A stretch of DNA of 64,000 bases from contig CBDCTQ010000059.1 of NCBI GenBank assembly GCA_965222105.1, forward strand, positions 1 to 64,000, given 5' to 3'. How positions within the stretch are numbered: position 1 is the first letter of the stretch; each line of letters opens with the position of its first letter. A model generated the notes under the pieces. That model was not told the origin of the DNA. It saw nothing but the letters and a program-made list of their open reading frames with translations, and ran no database searches. Shown piece after piece: positions 16,558-25,314 of the stretch. The translations under genes and the position numbers were made by a program. This DNA is from CALGLS01 sp965222105 (GTDB lineage: Bacteria; Bacteroidota; Bacteroidia; Chitinophagales; Saprospiraceae).

Positions 16558-17622
16558 ATGCTCGACAAGTTAAACGCCATCCAGGAAAGGTACCTCCACC
16601 TGCAGGAACAACTCGCTGACCCGGAAATATTTTCCGACCAGGATCGCTTTGCCAAAATCAACAAAGAATACAAAGGGCTGGAAGAAATCGTCCTGGCCCG
16701 GACAGACTATCTCCTGCTGACCTCCAATATCGACACCGCCCGCGAGCTGCTCAACGACCCCGAAATGAAGGAAATGGCACAACTCGAACTCGAAGAGCTG
16801 CTGCCCCAAAAAGAAACCCTTGAAGAAAAGATCAAACAACTGCTCCTGCCCAAAGACCCCGAAGACGAACGCGACGTCATTTTCGAGATCCGCTCCGGCA
16901 CCGGCGGCGACGAAGCCAGCCTCTTCGCCGGCGACCTCTATAAAATGTACGCCAAATACTTCGATGAACAGGGCTGGAAAACAGAAATCGTCACCCTCAA
17001 CGAAGGCACCGTAGGCGGATACAACAAACTGGTACTTGAAGTGACCGGCCAACAGGTATATGGCAAACTCAAATTCGAGTCGGGTGCCCACCGAGTGCAG
17101 CGCGTCCCCAAAACCGAATCGAAAGGCCGCCTTCACACCTCCGCTGCCACCGTAGCAGTGATGCCCAAACTCGAAATGGAAGACGTCAACATCAACAAGA
17201 CCGACCTGAAAGTGGATACCTTTCGCTCCAGCGGTGCCGGGGGCCAACACGTCAACAAGACGGAGTCAGGCGTCCGATTCACTCACCTGCCCACTGGCGT
17301 AGTAGCAGAAAGTACCGACGGACGCTCGCAGATCAAAAACCGCGAAATAGCCCTCCAACGCCTCTACGTCAAAATATTCGAGGCCCAAAAAAAGGAGCAC
17401 GAATCAACCATCGCCTCCGCCCGTAAAAGCCTTGTTGGGTCAGGCGACCGATCTGATAAGATACGAACCTACAATTTCCCCCAAAACCGCGTGACCGACC
17501 ACCGCATCGGCCTCAGCCTCAATAAACTCGACCGCATCCTCTCCGGCGAGCTCGATGAGATCATCGAAGCCCTCCAGGTGTACGAAAACGCCGAAAAACT
17601 CAAAGAGGGGTCTATAGAGTAG
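16558..17622 (+). CDS. prfA: Peptide chain release factor 1
   Basis: 354 residues, normal for RF1. It recognises UAA/UAG stop codons in the ribosomal A site and triggers peptide release. The catalytic GGQ motif is present in S-S-G-A-G-G-Q-H-V-N-K; its Gln is the residue methylated by PrmC. The codon-recognition region reads R-V-P-K-T-E-S-K-G-R-L-H-T-S and lacks the SPF signature of RF2. The N-terminal coiled domain (about 1-90) is typical. ATG 16558 is chosen because it follows a strong -7 box at the right distance. It appears to be a single-gene transcript. Confidence 0.97.
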   Translation: MLDKLNAIQERYLHLQEQLADPEIFSDQDRFAKINKEYKGLEEIVLARTDYLLLTSNIDTARELLNDPEMKEMAQLELEELLPQKETLEEKIKQLLLPKDPEDERDVIFEIRSGTGGDEASLFAGDLYKMYAKYFDEQGWKTEIVTLNEGTVGGYNKLVLEVTGQQVYGKLKFESGAHRVQRVPKTESKGRLHTSAATVAVMPKLEMEDVNINKTDLKVDTFRSSGAGGQHVNKTESGVRFTHLPTGVVAESTDGRSQIKNREIALQRLYVKIFEAQKKEHESTIASARKSLVGSGDRSDKIRTYNFPQNRVTDHRIGLSLNKLDRILSGELDEIIEALQVYENAEKLKEGSIE

Positions 17623-17659
17623 TCGGCGAATTTATTCGCCTGACTCCCATGACAAATAC

Positions 17660-17742
17660 CAATGGGTGCATCGCTATGCGCTGCTATCAATGGGTGCATC
17701 GCTATGCGCTGCTATCAATGGGTGCATCGCTATGCGCTGCTG
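17660..17742 (+). repeat. 28-bp tandem repeat, three copies
   Basis: The unit CAATGGGTGCATCGCTATGC plus GCTGCTAT occurs at 17660, 17688 and 17716 with no spacers. It lies between prfA and the next gene and is likely a replication-slippage array or the remains of a dispersed intergenic repeat family. Confidence 0.85.
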
Positions 17743-17838
17743 TTTAAAAACAAGGATATTGCATTGGAAAACTACAATTTTTAATCGATATTGAATCTAT
17801 TCCTTATATTTGCCGTCGTTTAATTTTGACCAAACTAC

Positions 17839-18213
17839 ATGGAAGACTGGCAACTGGACTTCGAGTGGTTGCGCATCCGCCACCTCGTCAAAGAACAAAT
17901 GGGAAGAGATGCCCTGCCCGACCTCAACGCCCTGCTCTTCCTGATCGGCATACAGGAGCTCGGGCGGTGGAAACCATCTTTTACCAAAGAGGAAAAACAA
18001 GACCTGATGCACATTGCTATCTGCCGGTTGCTGAGCGCTGAAGGCCACTACCAATTTGTTGGACGCGATGCCGACGGCTGGCCCCACTGGAATGAAATAA
18101 AACCGGTGGCCATAAAAGGCGTCAAAAACCAAAGCCGGTTGCTCAAAGAAAAAATCATTGACTACTTCAAAGTGCTGGAGAAAGAGTGGACACTGCTCGA
18201 TGAGGAGGAATGA
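17839..18213 (+). CDS. Conserved hypothetical protein
   Basis: 124 residues, soluble and predominantly helical, acidic at the end (LLDEEE). Features include L-L-F-L-I-G-I-Q-E-L-G-R-W and a central H-I-A-I-C-R-L-L. I recall similar short proteins in Bacteroidota without assigned function, but cannot name a family from the sequence. A -7-like TATATTTG at 17805-17812 precedes it, though without a clear -33 element. It lies 56 bp before the first cyclophilin gene on the same strand. Confidence 0.6.
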   Translation: MEDWQLDFEWLRIRHLVKEQMGRDALPDLNALLFLIGIQELGRWKPSFTKEEKQDLMHIAICRLLSAEGHYQFVGRDADGWPHWNEIKPVAIKGVKNQSRLLKEKIIDYFKVLEKEWTLLDEEE

Positions 18214-18269
18214 CGGGGGTGTCGATTATCATTTTATTAAATTAAAATGCTTTCGCAAAAAAAACATAG

Positions 18270-18926
18270 ATGAAAAATTACAACTTCCTGTTCTCATTGG
18301 TATTTCTGCTTCTGTTAGCTGCCTGCAATTCGGCCGAGAAACACGAATATATCGAAATTGAGACCGACTTTGGAAACATGAAAGTCAAACTCTTCAACAC
18401 CACCCCCAAGCACCGCGACAACATGATCAAACTGGCCAAAGAAGGGTTCTATGATGATTTGCTGTTCCACCGCGTCATCAAAGACTTTATGATACAAGGC
18501 GGCGACCCCGAATCGCGCAATGCGCCTCCCGGCAAACACCTCGGTAGTGGTGGCCCCGGCTATCAGATCGATGCCGAGATCGGTGCTCCCCATCTTAAAG
18601 GTGCCATCGCAGCAGCCCGCAACCAAAACCCCGAAAAAAAATCTTCCGGCAGCCAGTTTTACCTCGTTCAGGGTAAAAAACTAACCGATGCCGAACTCGA
18701 CGGTTTCCAACGCCAGAAAGGGATCACCTACAGCCCCGAACAACGCCAACTCTACAAAGAGATCGGCGGCTCTCCATTCCTCGATATGGACTACACCGCT
18801 TACGGCGAAGTAGTCGAAGGGCTGGAAGTGATCGACAAGATCGCTGCCGTCCCCGTCAATGTCAATCCCAAAGACAGACCGATAACCGATGTGAAAATGA
18901 AAATTCGATATATCGGAAAGGAGTGA
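18270..18926 (+). CDS. Cyclophilin-type peptidyl-prolyl isomerase, lipoprotein
   Basis: Catalyses cis-trans isomerisation of X-Pro bonds in exported proteins. The signal peptide ends in lipobox L-A-A-C (Cys at about 19), so it is anchored in a membrane facing the periplasm. Cyclophilin active-site motifs are present: L-L-F-H-R-V-I (catalytic Arg), F-M-I-Q-G-G-D-P and S-S-G-S-Q-F-Y. An insertion of about 35 residues with K-L-T-D-A-E-L-D-G-F-Q, shared with the next gene, distinguishes this Bacteroidota subgroup. Length (218) is normal. The next gene is a paralogue, 33 bp downstream. Confidence 0.92.
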   Translation: MKNYNFLFSLVFLLLLAACNSAEKHEYIEIETDFGNMKVKLFNTTPKHRDNMIKLAKEGFYDDLLFHRVIKDFMIQGGDPESRNAPPGKHLGSGGPGYQIDAEIGAPHLKGAIAAARNQNPEKKSSGSQFYLVQGKKLTDAELDGFQRQKGITYSPEQRQLYKEIGGSPFLDMDYTAYGEVVEGLEVIDKIAAVPVNVNPKDRPITDVKMKIRYIGKE

Positions 18927-18959
18927 ATTATTGATTACTAATTTAATGATTTGCAAACA

Positions 18960-19847
18960 ATGATGAAATACATTTTTGGCTATTTCCCTGCCCTTTGCCT
19001 GATATTGATTGTAACAAGTTGTGCACGACCAGTGGCCGAATTCTCCTGGTCGGGCCAAAAATTGGTGGCTCCTACCGATGTGACCTTCACCAACGAGTCG
19101 AAAAAAGCAGACCAATACGAATGGGACTTTGGCGACGGAAATACTTCCAACGAAGCCACCCCTACCCACAAATACACTTCATCGGGCAACTACACCGTGC
19201 AGCTCCGGGCCATTAAAGGCGACAAGTCCAACATCCAAAAAAAACAAGTGTTGATCACGGCTCCTGTGCAATGTTTGGTAGAATTGGAAACCAGTTTTGG
19301 CAATATGACCATCCTCCTCTACGACCAAACTCCGAAGCACCGCGATAATTTCCTCAAACTGGTCGAAGAGGGGTTTTACGATGGGTTGCTCTTCCACCGC
19401 GTCATCAATGGATTTATGATCCAGGGCGGCGACCCCGACTCCAGAGGAGCCGCTCCCAACAAAAGGCTGGGTGGTGGCGGGCCCGGCTATCAGATCCCCG
19501 CTGAGTTTGTCGATACTCTTGTACATGTCAAAGGAGCACTGGCAGCGGCCCGCACCAACAACCCGGAGAAAAAATCGTCGGGCAGCCAATTCTACATCGT
19601 ACAGGGCAAACCACTTGCCGACAACCAACTCAATCTGATAGAAGCACAGAAAGACCTCCGCTACACCGATGCACAAAAAAAGGCATACACCACCCTTGGC
19701 GGCACCCCCCACCTCGACAGGGAGTATACCGTATTTGGCGTGGTGATCAAAGGGCTGGACGTGATCGACAAGATCGCTGCTACCAAGACAGGGCCCGGCG
19801 ACCGACCTGCGGCAGACGTGAAGATGAAGATCAGGGCGATTAAGTAA
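18960..19847 (+). CDS. PKD domain-cyclophilin fusion, lipoprotein
   Basis: About 295 residues. The SpII signal ends in V-T-S-C. Next comes a PKD domain with the classical Y-E-W-D-F-G-D-G motif (about 30-105), then a cyclophilin domain closely similar to the preceding gene: F-H-R-V-I, I-Q-G-G-D-P, S-S-G-S-Q-F-Y. PKD domains mediate protein or glycan binding, so this isomerase may be targeted to a surface or periplasmic partner. A TTG at 18951 is in frame, but ATG 18960 or 18963 is preferred. The pair 18270-19847 probably arose by tandem duplication followed by gain of the PKD domain. Confidence 0.9.
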   Translation: MMKYIFGYFPALCLILIVTSCARPVAEFSWSGQKLVAPTDVTFTNESKKADQYEWDFGDGNTSNEATPTHKYTSSGNYTVQLRAIKGDKSNIQKKQVLITAPVQCLVELETSFGNMTILLYDQTPKHRDNFLKLVEEGFYDGLLFHRVINGFMIQGGDPDSRGAAPNKRLGGGGPGYQIPAEFVDTLVHVKGALAAARTNNPEKKSSGSQFYIVQGKPLADNQLNLIEAQKDLRYTDAQKKAYTTLGGTPHLDREYTVFGVVIKGLDVIDKIAATKTGPGDRPAADVKMKIRAIK

Positions 19848-19880
19848 AAATAGAAATACAGTTCTGCTCAACCACCTGCT

Positions 19881-20636
19881 ATGAAGCAACCCATTTTAGG
19901 AATCGACATTGGTGGCACCGGCATCAAAGGCGCAGTAGTAGATACTGAAAGCGGCCTTTTTGTGTCGGAACGCATCAAGATAGCCACCCCCTCTCCTGCC
20001 ACTCCCGATGCCGTTGCTGATGTGTTTTTGGAATTAGTGAACCGGTTGGAATACGAAGGACCCATCGGTTGCGGCTTTCCGGCCATCATAAAAAACGGAG
20101 TGGCCTATACTGCTTCCAACATCGACCATCAATGGATCGGTACCAGCGCCCGCAAACTGTTTGAATCGGTGTCGGGGCAGCTCGTATACGTAGCCAACGA
20201 TGCCGACCTGGCCGGTCTGGGAGAGTTGAGTTTTGGCGGAGGGGCTGATGGTGATTTTCGGAAGGGCACGGTACTGCTTATTACCATCGGGACGGGGCTG
20301 GGTTCTGCCCTGTTCTACAATGGACAACTGGTGCCCAACACCGAACTCGGACAACTCCAACTTAAAAAGGGGATATTGGCCGAACACTATGCGTCCAATA
20401 AAATCCGCAAACTGGAAAACCTATCCTGGATCGCCTGGGGCAAACGCCTCAACCTGTATCTGGCCGAACTGGAAAAACTGCTTTCTCCCGATGTCATCAT
20501 CCTGGGTGGTGGTGGCAGCAAATACTACGAAGAGATCAAACCGTTTATCGACATTCCAACCAAGGTCGTGCCCGCTACCCTGGGAAATGGGGCGGGCATC
20601 GTAGGGGCGGCACTTTTAGCGAAAGCGAACGGTTAA
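19881..20636 (+). CDS. ppgK: Polyphosphate glucokinase (ROK family)
   Basis: Phosphorylates glucose to glucose 6-phosphate using polyphosphate and/or ATP. The phosphate-binding motif G-I-D-I-G-G-T-G-I-K-G is at the N-terminus, the catalytic Asp in N-D-A-D-L-A-G-L-G-E, and T-I-G-T-G-L-G-S-A and L-V-P-N-T-E-L-G follow as in PpgK proteins. After N-T-E-L-G the usual His is Gln here (G-Q-L). Length 251 matches PpgK rather than longer ROK kinases. The ROK zinc motif (CxCGxxGC) is absent, as expected for PpgK. It is convergent with the next gene, the stop codons being 6 bp apart. Confidence 0.85.
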   Translation: MKQPILGIDIGGTGIKGAVVDTESGLFVSERIKIATPSPATPDAVADVFLELVNRLEYEGPIGCGFPAIIKNGVAYTASNIDHQWIGTSARKLFESVSGQLVYVANDADLAGLGELSFGGGADGDFRKGTVLLITIGTGLGSALFYNGQLVPNTELGQLQLKKGILAEHYASNKIRKLENLSWIAWGKRLNLYLAELEKLLSPDVIILGGGGSKYYEEIKPFIDIPTKVVPATLGNGAGIVGAALLAKANG

Positions 20637-20642
20637 TCCGAT

Positions 20643-21512
20643 TCAGGGCAACCTGGCAATATGGTATTGATACCGGCTTTCAAAAGTGCTGCCAGGACCA
20701 CACCCGGAAGCACCTTGTTCGACCAGGATGGGCCTGTCGTCGGAGCCGGTGCGGTTGTTTAACCATTTGATGTTCTGTTCTTCCACATCCAATCTTTTCA
20801 GAAAATCACGCATGCCGTGGGGGTCGTACAGAAAATCGCAGATGATGTCGAGGGCGTAACTATCGGCGTCTAACACTTCTTTTTCGGAGTAGTTGATTTC
20901 CGGCAAGGCCAAGGCGATGTCAGCCAATTGGGGTGGGTTGTGGCCCAAAATAATATCGCCAAGCACGTCGCCGCCAAATTGATCTTTTAGCTTTTCCAAC
21001 AATACAATTCCGTCGGCATACATCATTTCGTGGGCCAGTACGTTGATGAGTTCGTGCTCGGTTCGGATGGTTTTGAGCATCCCGGTAGTGATGTACAGCG
21101 CACCTCCTGGGGTGATGAAGGTATTGGCCGATTGGTCGTCGTGAAGCAGGTGGATGGTCCAGTTCAAATCGTTGCGGTGAGCGACAAATGCCGTGTTGAC
21201 CAATGATTGATAGATGGTGTTGAGGTAGTCGTAGACGAGGCCAATATCGCCGGTGGCCTGTGGGTCTAAAAGGGTAAAGGCATCCGTATCTGCCTGGATG
21301 GCTTGTTGAATGCCGTTGCTGATGAGTTGGCGTTCTTCGGCGTTAAACTCTTCCTTATCGACTTTTTCTACGGGGTCTTCTTCTTTGCGGCAAGCGCTAA
21401 ATAGCAGGAGTGCCATCAGGCAAAGCAAGCTCCCCAGCTGAAGGGTGTACCTGGTGTTGCGGAAGAGAAGAGGCGTAGTCTGTTTGCGTTGTTTGTAAAA
21501 TGGCTGCATCAT
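20643..21512 (-). CDS. M48-like metallopeptidase lipoprotein with a degenerate zinc site
   Basis: 289 residues with a long N-terminal region and lipobox L-F-S-A-C (Cys near 41). The fold matches M48 peptidases: N-A-F/T-F-I-T-P-G-G-A-L-Y-I-T-T-G-M-L (compare NAFALPGGxIxVxxGLL), then E-L-I-N-V-L-A-H-E-M-M-Y-A. The zinc motif should be HExxH, but the second His is Tyr (H-E-M-M-Y). The later zinc-ligand region reads S-E-K-E-V-L-D-A-D-S-Y, which keeps acidic residues. Either this is a non-catalytic relative or the residue changed recently. It is placed alone between convergent ppgK and the TPR gene. Confidence 0.7.
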   Translation of the reverse strand: MMQPFYKQRKQTTPLLFRNTRYTLQLGSLLCLMALLLFSACRKEEDPVEKVDKEEFNAEERQLISNGIQQAIQADTDAFTLLDPQATGDIGLVYDYLNTIYQSLVNTAFVAHRNDLNWTIHLLHDDQSANTFITPGGALYITTGMLKTIRTEHELINVLAHEMMYADGIVLLEKLKDQFGGDVLGDIILGHNPPQLADIALALPEINYSEKEVLDADSYALDIICDFLYDPHGMRDFLKRLDVEEQNIKWLNNRTGSDDRPILVEQGASGCGPGSTFESRYQYHIARLP

Positions 21513-21629
21513 AATAACCGTTAAGAGGATGAATGAGATCGGGCACAGGCTGGCTGCCTTGTTTGTGAAGTGTGTCAGACAAAGAGGGAGGTGATGCTCT
21601 TACGATGCAAAAAATATGCCACTGGAGAA

Positions 21630-23048
21630 TTAACGCTTCCTATTTCGTTTATTGCTGTTTGAAATGGTGATGATGACGTCGACATCCTCTTTCAGAGCAG
21701 GGCAATAGTCAAAAAGCAGGTAGTGGAGGGAAAAGTTTTGTTTGAGGGCCTGTTTTAAGACGGCTATCCCTTTGTGGTAATGATTTGTCTGGAAGAGGCA
21801 GGCCGCTTTGCAGTACAACAATTCGACCCCAATGGCATACATTTCCGCTTCTTGTATTAGGTCAAGTGCTTCGTCGGCCCGGTTGCGCTGGAGCAAAAAA
21901 CGGGAGTAGAGAACCCAGGTGTCGCAAAGGTCAGGTGCTGCTCCGGTTGCATTGTAAAAGAGCTCATCGGCTCTGTCTTCCAGTCCGCAGCGGCAATAGG
22001 CTTCCGCCAAAATGTACATATACTGTTCTTTCCGTTCCAGGTCGTTGGCTTTTTCCAGGCAGTCGATGGCCTTTTCATATTGCCCCCGCTCAAAGAGGCA
22101 ATTGCCTTTGCGAAACCAGGCCATCCCATGTGTTTGGTTGCATTGCAATGCTTTTTCGTAGCACAACAGGGCCAGGTCGGGTTTTTCCATTTTTTCGTAA
22201 CAGTAGCCGATATGTACAAAGAGGTCGGCGTCGGGTTTGAACAGGCTCAGCATCTCTTCATAGCAATCGAGTGCCCGCTCGTAGTCTTTCATTTGGACGC
22301 GGACTTCGGCGCAATCGCGGTAGGCATCCTGAAAATGTTTGTCAATTAAAAAGGCGTATTCCAGGGCCAGGTCGGCTTCTTCATAGTCTTCGAGCCGGTA
22401 GAGTGCGTAGCCCATGTTGTACCATGCCTGGGCGTTGAAAGGGTCTTTGTCGGTGATCTTTTGGTGGAGGTAAACGCTTTCTACATAGCAGCCCGACAGT
22501 TCGGCACCCAACCACAGTTTTTTGAAGGCAGGCTCATTGTCCGGGTTGGCCAGCACAGAAGTTCTCAACGCCTGAAACATGCCCAGATAATCGCGTTTGT
22601 GTTCGAGGGCAAGGGCTTTGAGGAGATAGATCTGTGCAATGGTTTTGGCGTCTTTTATGATGGGTTTGACCTCTTTGAGAATGGATAGGGCCTGGTTGAG
22701 TTGACCGAGCTTAATCATGACTTCGGTTTTGAACAATTTGACATCGATATCGCCTGGTGACAGCAGTTCTGCTTTGTCCAAATGTTCAAGTGCCAGGGAG
22801 TCGCAACCCTTTTCAAAAAGGAGTCTCGCTTTTCGAAGTAAGAGGGGTGGAGAGTAGTTGTTTTGCGAAATGGCGTGAGAAATGACGTCGAGGGCGCTGT
22901 CGATCATATCCCGCTCTTCGTAATAGCCTGCAATTTTCAAAACTACCGTTTCCTCAAGAAAACCTACCGTTCCCTGTTGTGACATGGCCTCATACTCAAT
23001 GACAAGCGTTTCGACTTGGTTTTTGTTTTTAAAATTTCTTTGCTTCAT
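21630..23048 (-). CDS. TPR repeat protein
   Basis: 472 residues made of about a dozen TPR units, for example A-W-Y-N-M-G-Y-A-L-Y-R-L-E-D-Y-E-E-A-D and A-W-F-R-K-G-N-C-L-F-E-R-G-Q-Y-E-K-A-I. There is no signal peptide or membrane helix, so it is a cytoplasmic scaffold, and it ends in a basic tail (SNSNKRNRKR). Partners are not apparent. A -7-like box TATTTTTG on the minus strand (23276-23269), about 220 bp upstream, may be its promoter. Confidence 0.85.
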   Translation of the reverse strand: MKQRNFKNKNQVETLVIEYEAMSQQGTVGFLEETVVLKIAGYYEERDMIDSALDVISHAISQNNYSPPLLLRKARLLFEKGCDSLALEHLDKAELLSPGDIDVKLFKTEVMIKLGQLNQALSILKEVKPIIKDAKTIAQIYLLKALALEHKRDYLGMFQALRTSVLANPDNEPAFKKLWLGAELSGCYVESVYLHQKITDKDPFNAQAWYNMGYALYRLEDYEEADLALEYAFLIDKHFQDAYRDCAEVRVQMKDYERALDCYEEMLSLFKPDADLFVHIGYCYEKMEKPDLALLCYEKALQCNQTHGMAWFRKGNCLFERGQYEKAIDCLEKANDLERKEQYMYILAEAYCRCGLEDRADELFYNATGAAPDLCDTWVLYSRFLLQRNRADEALDLIQEAEMYAIGVELLYCKAACLFQTNHYHKGIAVLKQALKQNFSLHYLLFDYCPALKEDVDVIITISNSNKRNRKR

Positions 23049-23407
23049 GGTGCTGATTTTCTCTGTTTCGAGTAAATATCCTAAAAATGATTCAAAGAAT
23101 AACCGTTTTCAGGCGCATTTTTTTCCACATTTTTTCCAGGAAGCAAAAGCAGTGTTAGGCTGAGGGTATTGAATACATGCTATTCATTGTCAGTGTTTTA
23201 AACAATAAAAATCAATTACATTGTTTTTATTTTCCGATTTAAAGCACTCGTTTACACGCAAAAATATATGAAAGTTATAACTAAAGGCAATTAATTATAT
23301 ACGTCGGTGTTTTTCTGTAGTTTTGCAAGAAAAGTAGATAGAAGTGATGCGCGTTTTTGTGACATCAATTTTGGCAATGGGAACATCAATAACTGCCAAA
23401 TCCGGCC
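23049..23407. other. Intergenic region
   Basis: No gene is seen. It is AT-rich and contains one -7-like box (CAAAAATA at 23269-23276, read on the minus strand as TATTTTTG) for the TPR gene, without a well-placed -33 element. Confidence 0.4.
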
Positions 23408-24124
23408 TCAGGAAAGAAGGTTGTACTTCAAAATGCAGTAGATGGCCCGGAAGCCGTCGCGCCAGCCGATCTTTTTGCCTTCTTCGTAGGTGCGGCCATA
23501 GTAGGAAATACCGACTTCGTAGATGCGAATACCGGGAATGCGGGAGACCTTGGCCGTAACTTCCGGCTCGAAGCCAAATCGTTTTTCTCTCAGGTGGAGC
23601 TGCTGTATGATGTCGGTACGGAACAATTTATAGCAGGTCTCCATATCCGTAAGGTTGAGGTTGGTAAACATGTTGGACAGGCCGGTCAGCCAGCGGTTGC
23701 CGCGGGAGTGCCAGTAGAAGAGTATCCGATGGGGTTTGCCTCCCATAAAACGGGAGCCGTATACCACGTCGGCAAAACCGTCGACGATGGGTTGGAGGAG
23801 GATGTTGTATTCCTGGGGGTCGTATTCCAGGTCGGCGTCCTGTATGATGAGGAAGTCGCCCGTTGCCCGTTTGATACCGGTGTGGAGGGCAGCTCCTTTT
23901 CCCTGGTTTACTTCGTGTGCATAGTACTGAATGTTCATCTGTTGGTTGGCGGCCATGTATTGCTTAATGGCTCCTTCGGTATCATCGCTGGAACAGTCGT
24001 TGGTGATGATGATCTCTTTGCGGATGTCGTTGAGGAGGGTCACCTCTTTGATGCGGTCGAGGATCAGGTGGATGGTGCGCTCTTCGTTGTAAGCGGGAAT
24101 GACAATGGACAAAGTCTGGCTCAT
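23408..24124 (-). CDS. Family 2 glycosyltransferase (dolichol/polyprenyl-phosphate mannosyltransferase-like)
   Basis: 238 residues from ATG 24124 (MSQTLSIVIPAYNEERT); the frame extends to 24166, but the later ATG fits the family start. GT-A motifs: V-I-P-A-Y-N-E nucleotide binding, I-I-T-N-D-C-S-S-D-D-T, G-K-G-A-A-L-H-T-G, and the DxD-type Q-D-A-D-L-E-Y-D-P. T-C-Y-K-L-F-R-T and the tail G-R-T-Y-E-E-G-K-K-I-G-W-R-D-G are characteristic of DPM1-like enzymes that transfer a sugar to a lipid phosphate. It is soluble or membrane-associated, with no C-terminal membrane domain. Confidence 0.88.
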   Translation of the reverse strand: MSQTLSIVIPAYNEERTIHLILDRIKEVTLLNDIRKEIIITNDCSSDDTEGAIKQYMAANQQMNIQYYAHEVNQGKGAALHTGIKRATGDFLIIQDADLEYDPQEYNILLQPIVDGFADVVYGSRFMGGKPHRILFYWHSRGNRWLTGLSNMFTNLNLTDMETCYKLFRTDIIQQLHLREKRFGFEPEVTAKVSRIPGIRIYEVGISYYGRTYEEGKKIGWRDGFRAIYCILKYNLLS

Positions 24125-24225
24125 GCTCGTTTTTTTGGCCGGTAAAGATACTAACAAGTACGACAAGTATGAGCCTAAACCTGCAACAATGGCACCAAAC
24201 CGGAAGGAGGTGGGGAATTAGAAGA

Positions 24226-25269
24226 TCAATGATCTTTTAAGTGTAGCCGTGGATCCATCACCCCAAACCAAAGGGGCGGGACCAGTGCCATCAGCATCGA
24301 CATGGGGTAGCCATAGGGTAGTTGGGGACTGTCGTCCATATGCCTGAGTATCTGATATTTGCGGTCGGCTTTGTAGTGGTGGTCGGAGTGGCGGGTCAGC
24401 TCGTAGAGGAAGATGCGGCCCAGTTCGTGGTTGGAGTTCCAGGAATGTTTGGGCAGGACGGTTTCGTAGCGGCCCGACGGCAGCTTATTTCGGCGTAAGC
24501 CATAGTGTTCGATGTAATTAACCGTTTCCAACAATAAAAACCCGATAACGGCCACTGCCAGGGCAAGAAGCAGGGCAGACCATCCGAACAAAGCTCCTAC
24601 AACCAGCAAGTAAAGAATTTGTATGCCTTGAAACCAGATCATTTCATTGGATGGGTGGAGCACTGGTTTTCCATTGCGGCGGAGCCGGGTGGCTTCCAGA
24701 CGCCAGGCATTGATATATACCTGACTGACAGAACGCACCCAAAAGGCGTAGAGGTTTTCGCCTTTGCGGGCGGAGGAGGGGTCCTGGGGTGTGGCAACCC
24801 ATTTGTGGTGGCCCCGGTTGTGCTCGATGTTGAAGTGAAGGTATAGGGAAGGTAGCAGGAGGAGCCGGGCAAGTAGTTGTTCGTGGGGTTTGTTGCGGTG
24901 GCCCAATTCATGCCCTACATTTATGCCAAAGGAGCCGGCGATTACGCCCATGCTCAATGTGAGCCCCATCCATTCCCAGGCTTGTAAATGAATTGTTTGA
25001 ATGGTTTGGAAGTAATACCACAACATTGCGTAAAGCAGCGGCACATGCAGATATAATAGCCAATCGAAAAAAGGATGGTCTTTCAAAGTGGCTTCGGCTT
25101 CATCGGAATGGTTGGCTTTCGAAAAAGGGGCCACGAGCTCTATCGCAGGTACTAATACAAAAGCGATAATCGCCACGCCATACGACCACCCTCCCTGGAG
25201 ATAGATACCGACGAAGCCCATAGCAGGTACCAGATATGCGAACAGGTATTTGCAATCTCGTAGCATCAT
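24226..25269 (-). CDS. alkB: Alkane 1-monooxygenase (integral-membrane non-haem di-iron)
   Basis: 347 residues with several membrane helices and the four histidine boxes of AlkB: H-E-L-G-H-R, E-H-N-R-G-H-H, N-Y-I-E-H-Y-G-L-R-R (the HYG box that separates AlkB from fatty-acid desaturases) and L-T-R-H-S-D-H-H. It hydroxylates terminal carbons of medium-chain alkanes or related substrates in the inner membrane, with electrons from rubredoxin. No rubredoxin or reductase gene is adjacent, so electron partners are encoded elsewhere. The start has two adjacent ATGs. Confidence 0.93.
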   Translation of the reverse strand: MMLRDCKYLFAYLVPAMGFVGIYLQGGWSYGVAIIAFVLVPAIELVAPFSKANHSDEAEATLKDHPFFDWLLYLHVPLLYAMLWYYFQTIQTIHLQAWEWMGLTLSMGVIAGSFGINVGHELGHRNKPHEQLLARLLLLPSLYLHFNIEHNRGHHKWVATPQDPSSARKGENLYAFWVRSVSQVYINAWRLEATRLRRNGKPVLHPSNEMIWFQGIQILYLLVVGALFGWSALLLALAVAVIGFLLLETVNYIEHYGLRRNKLPSGRYETVLPKHSWNSNHELGRIFLYELTRHSDHHYKADRKYQILRHMDDSPQLPYGYPMSMLMALVPPLWFGVMDPRLHLKDH

Positions 25270-25314
25270 GGCTGGTGATTTTTTAATTCAGGTCCTTAAA
25301 GATAGCAAATCCCA

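Noticed and set aside
17660..17742. Possible CRISPR array
   Set aside because: Repeats are directly adjacent with no spacers and no cas genes are in the window.
25275..25314. Fluoride riboswitch near crcB
   Set aside because: crcB overlaps the upstream gene by TAATG, leaving no leader, and no riboswitch core was recognised.
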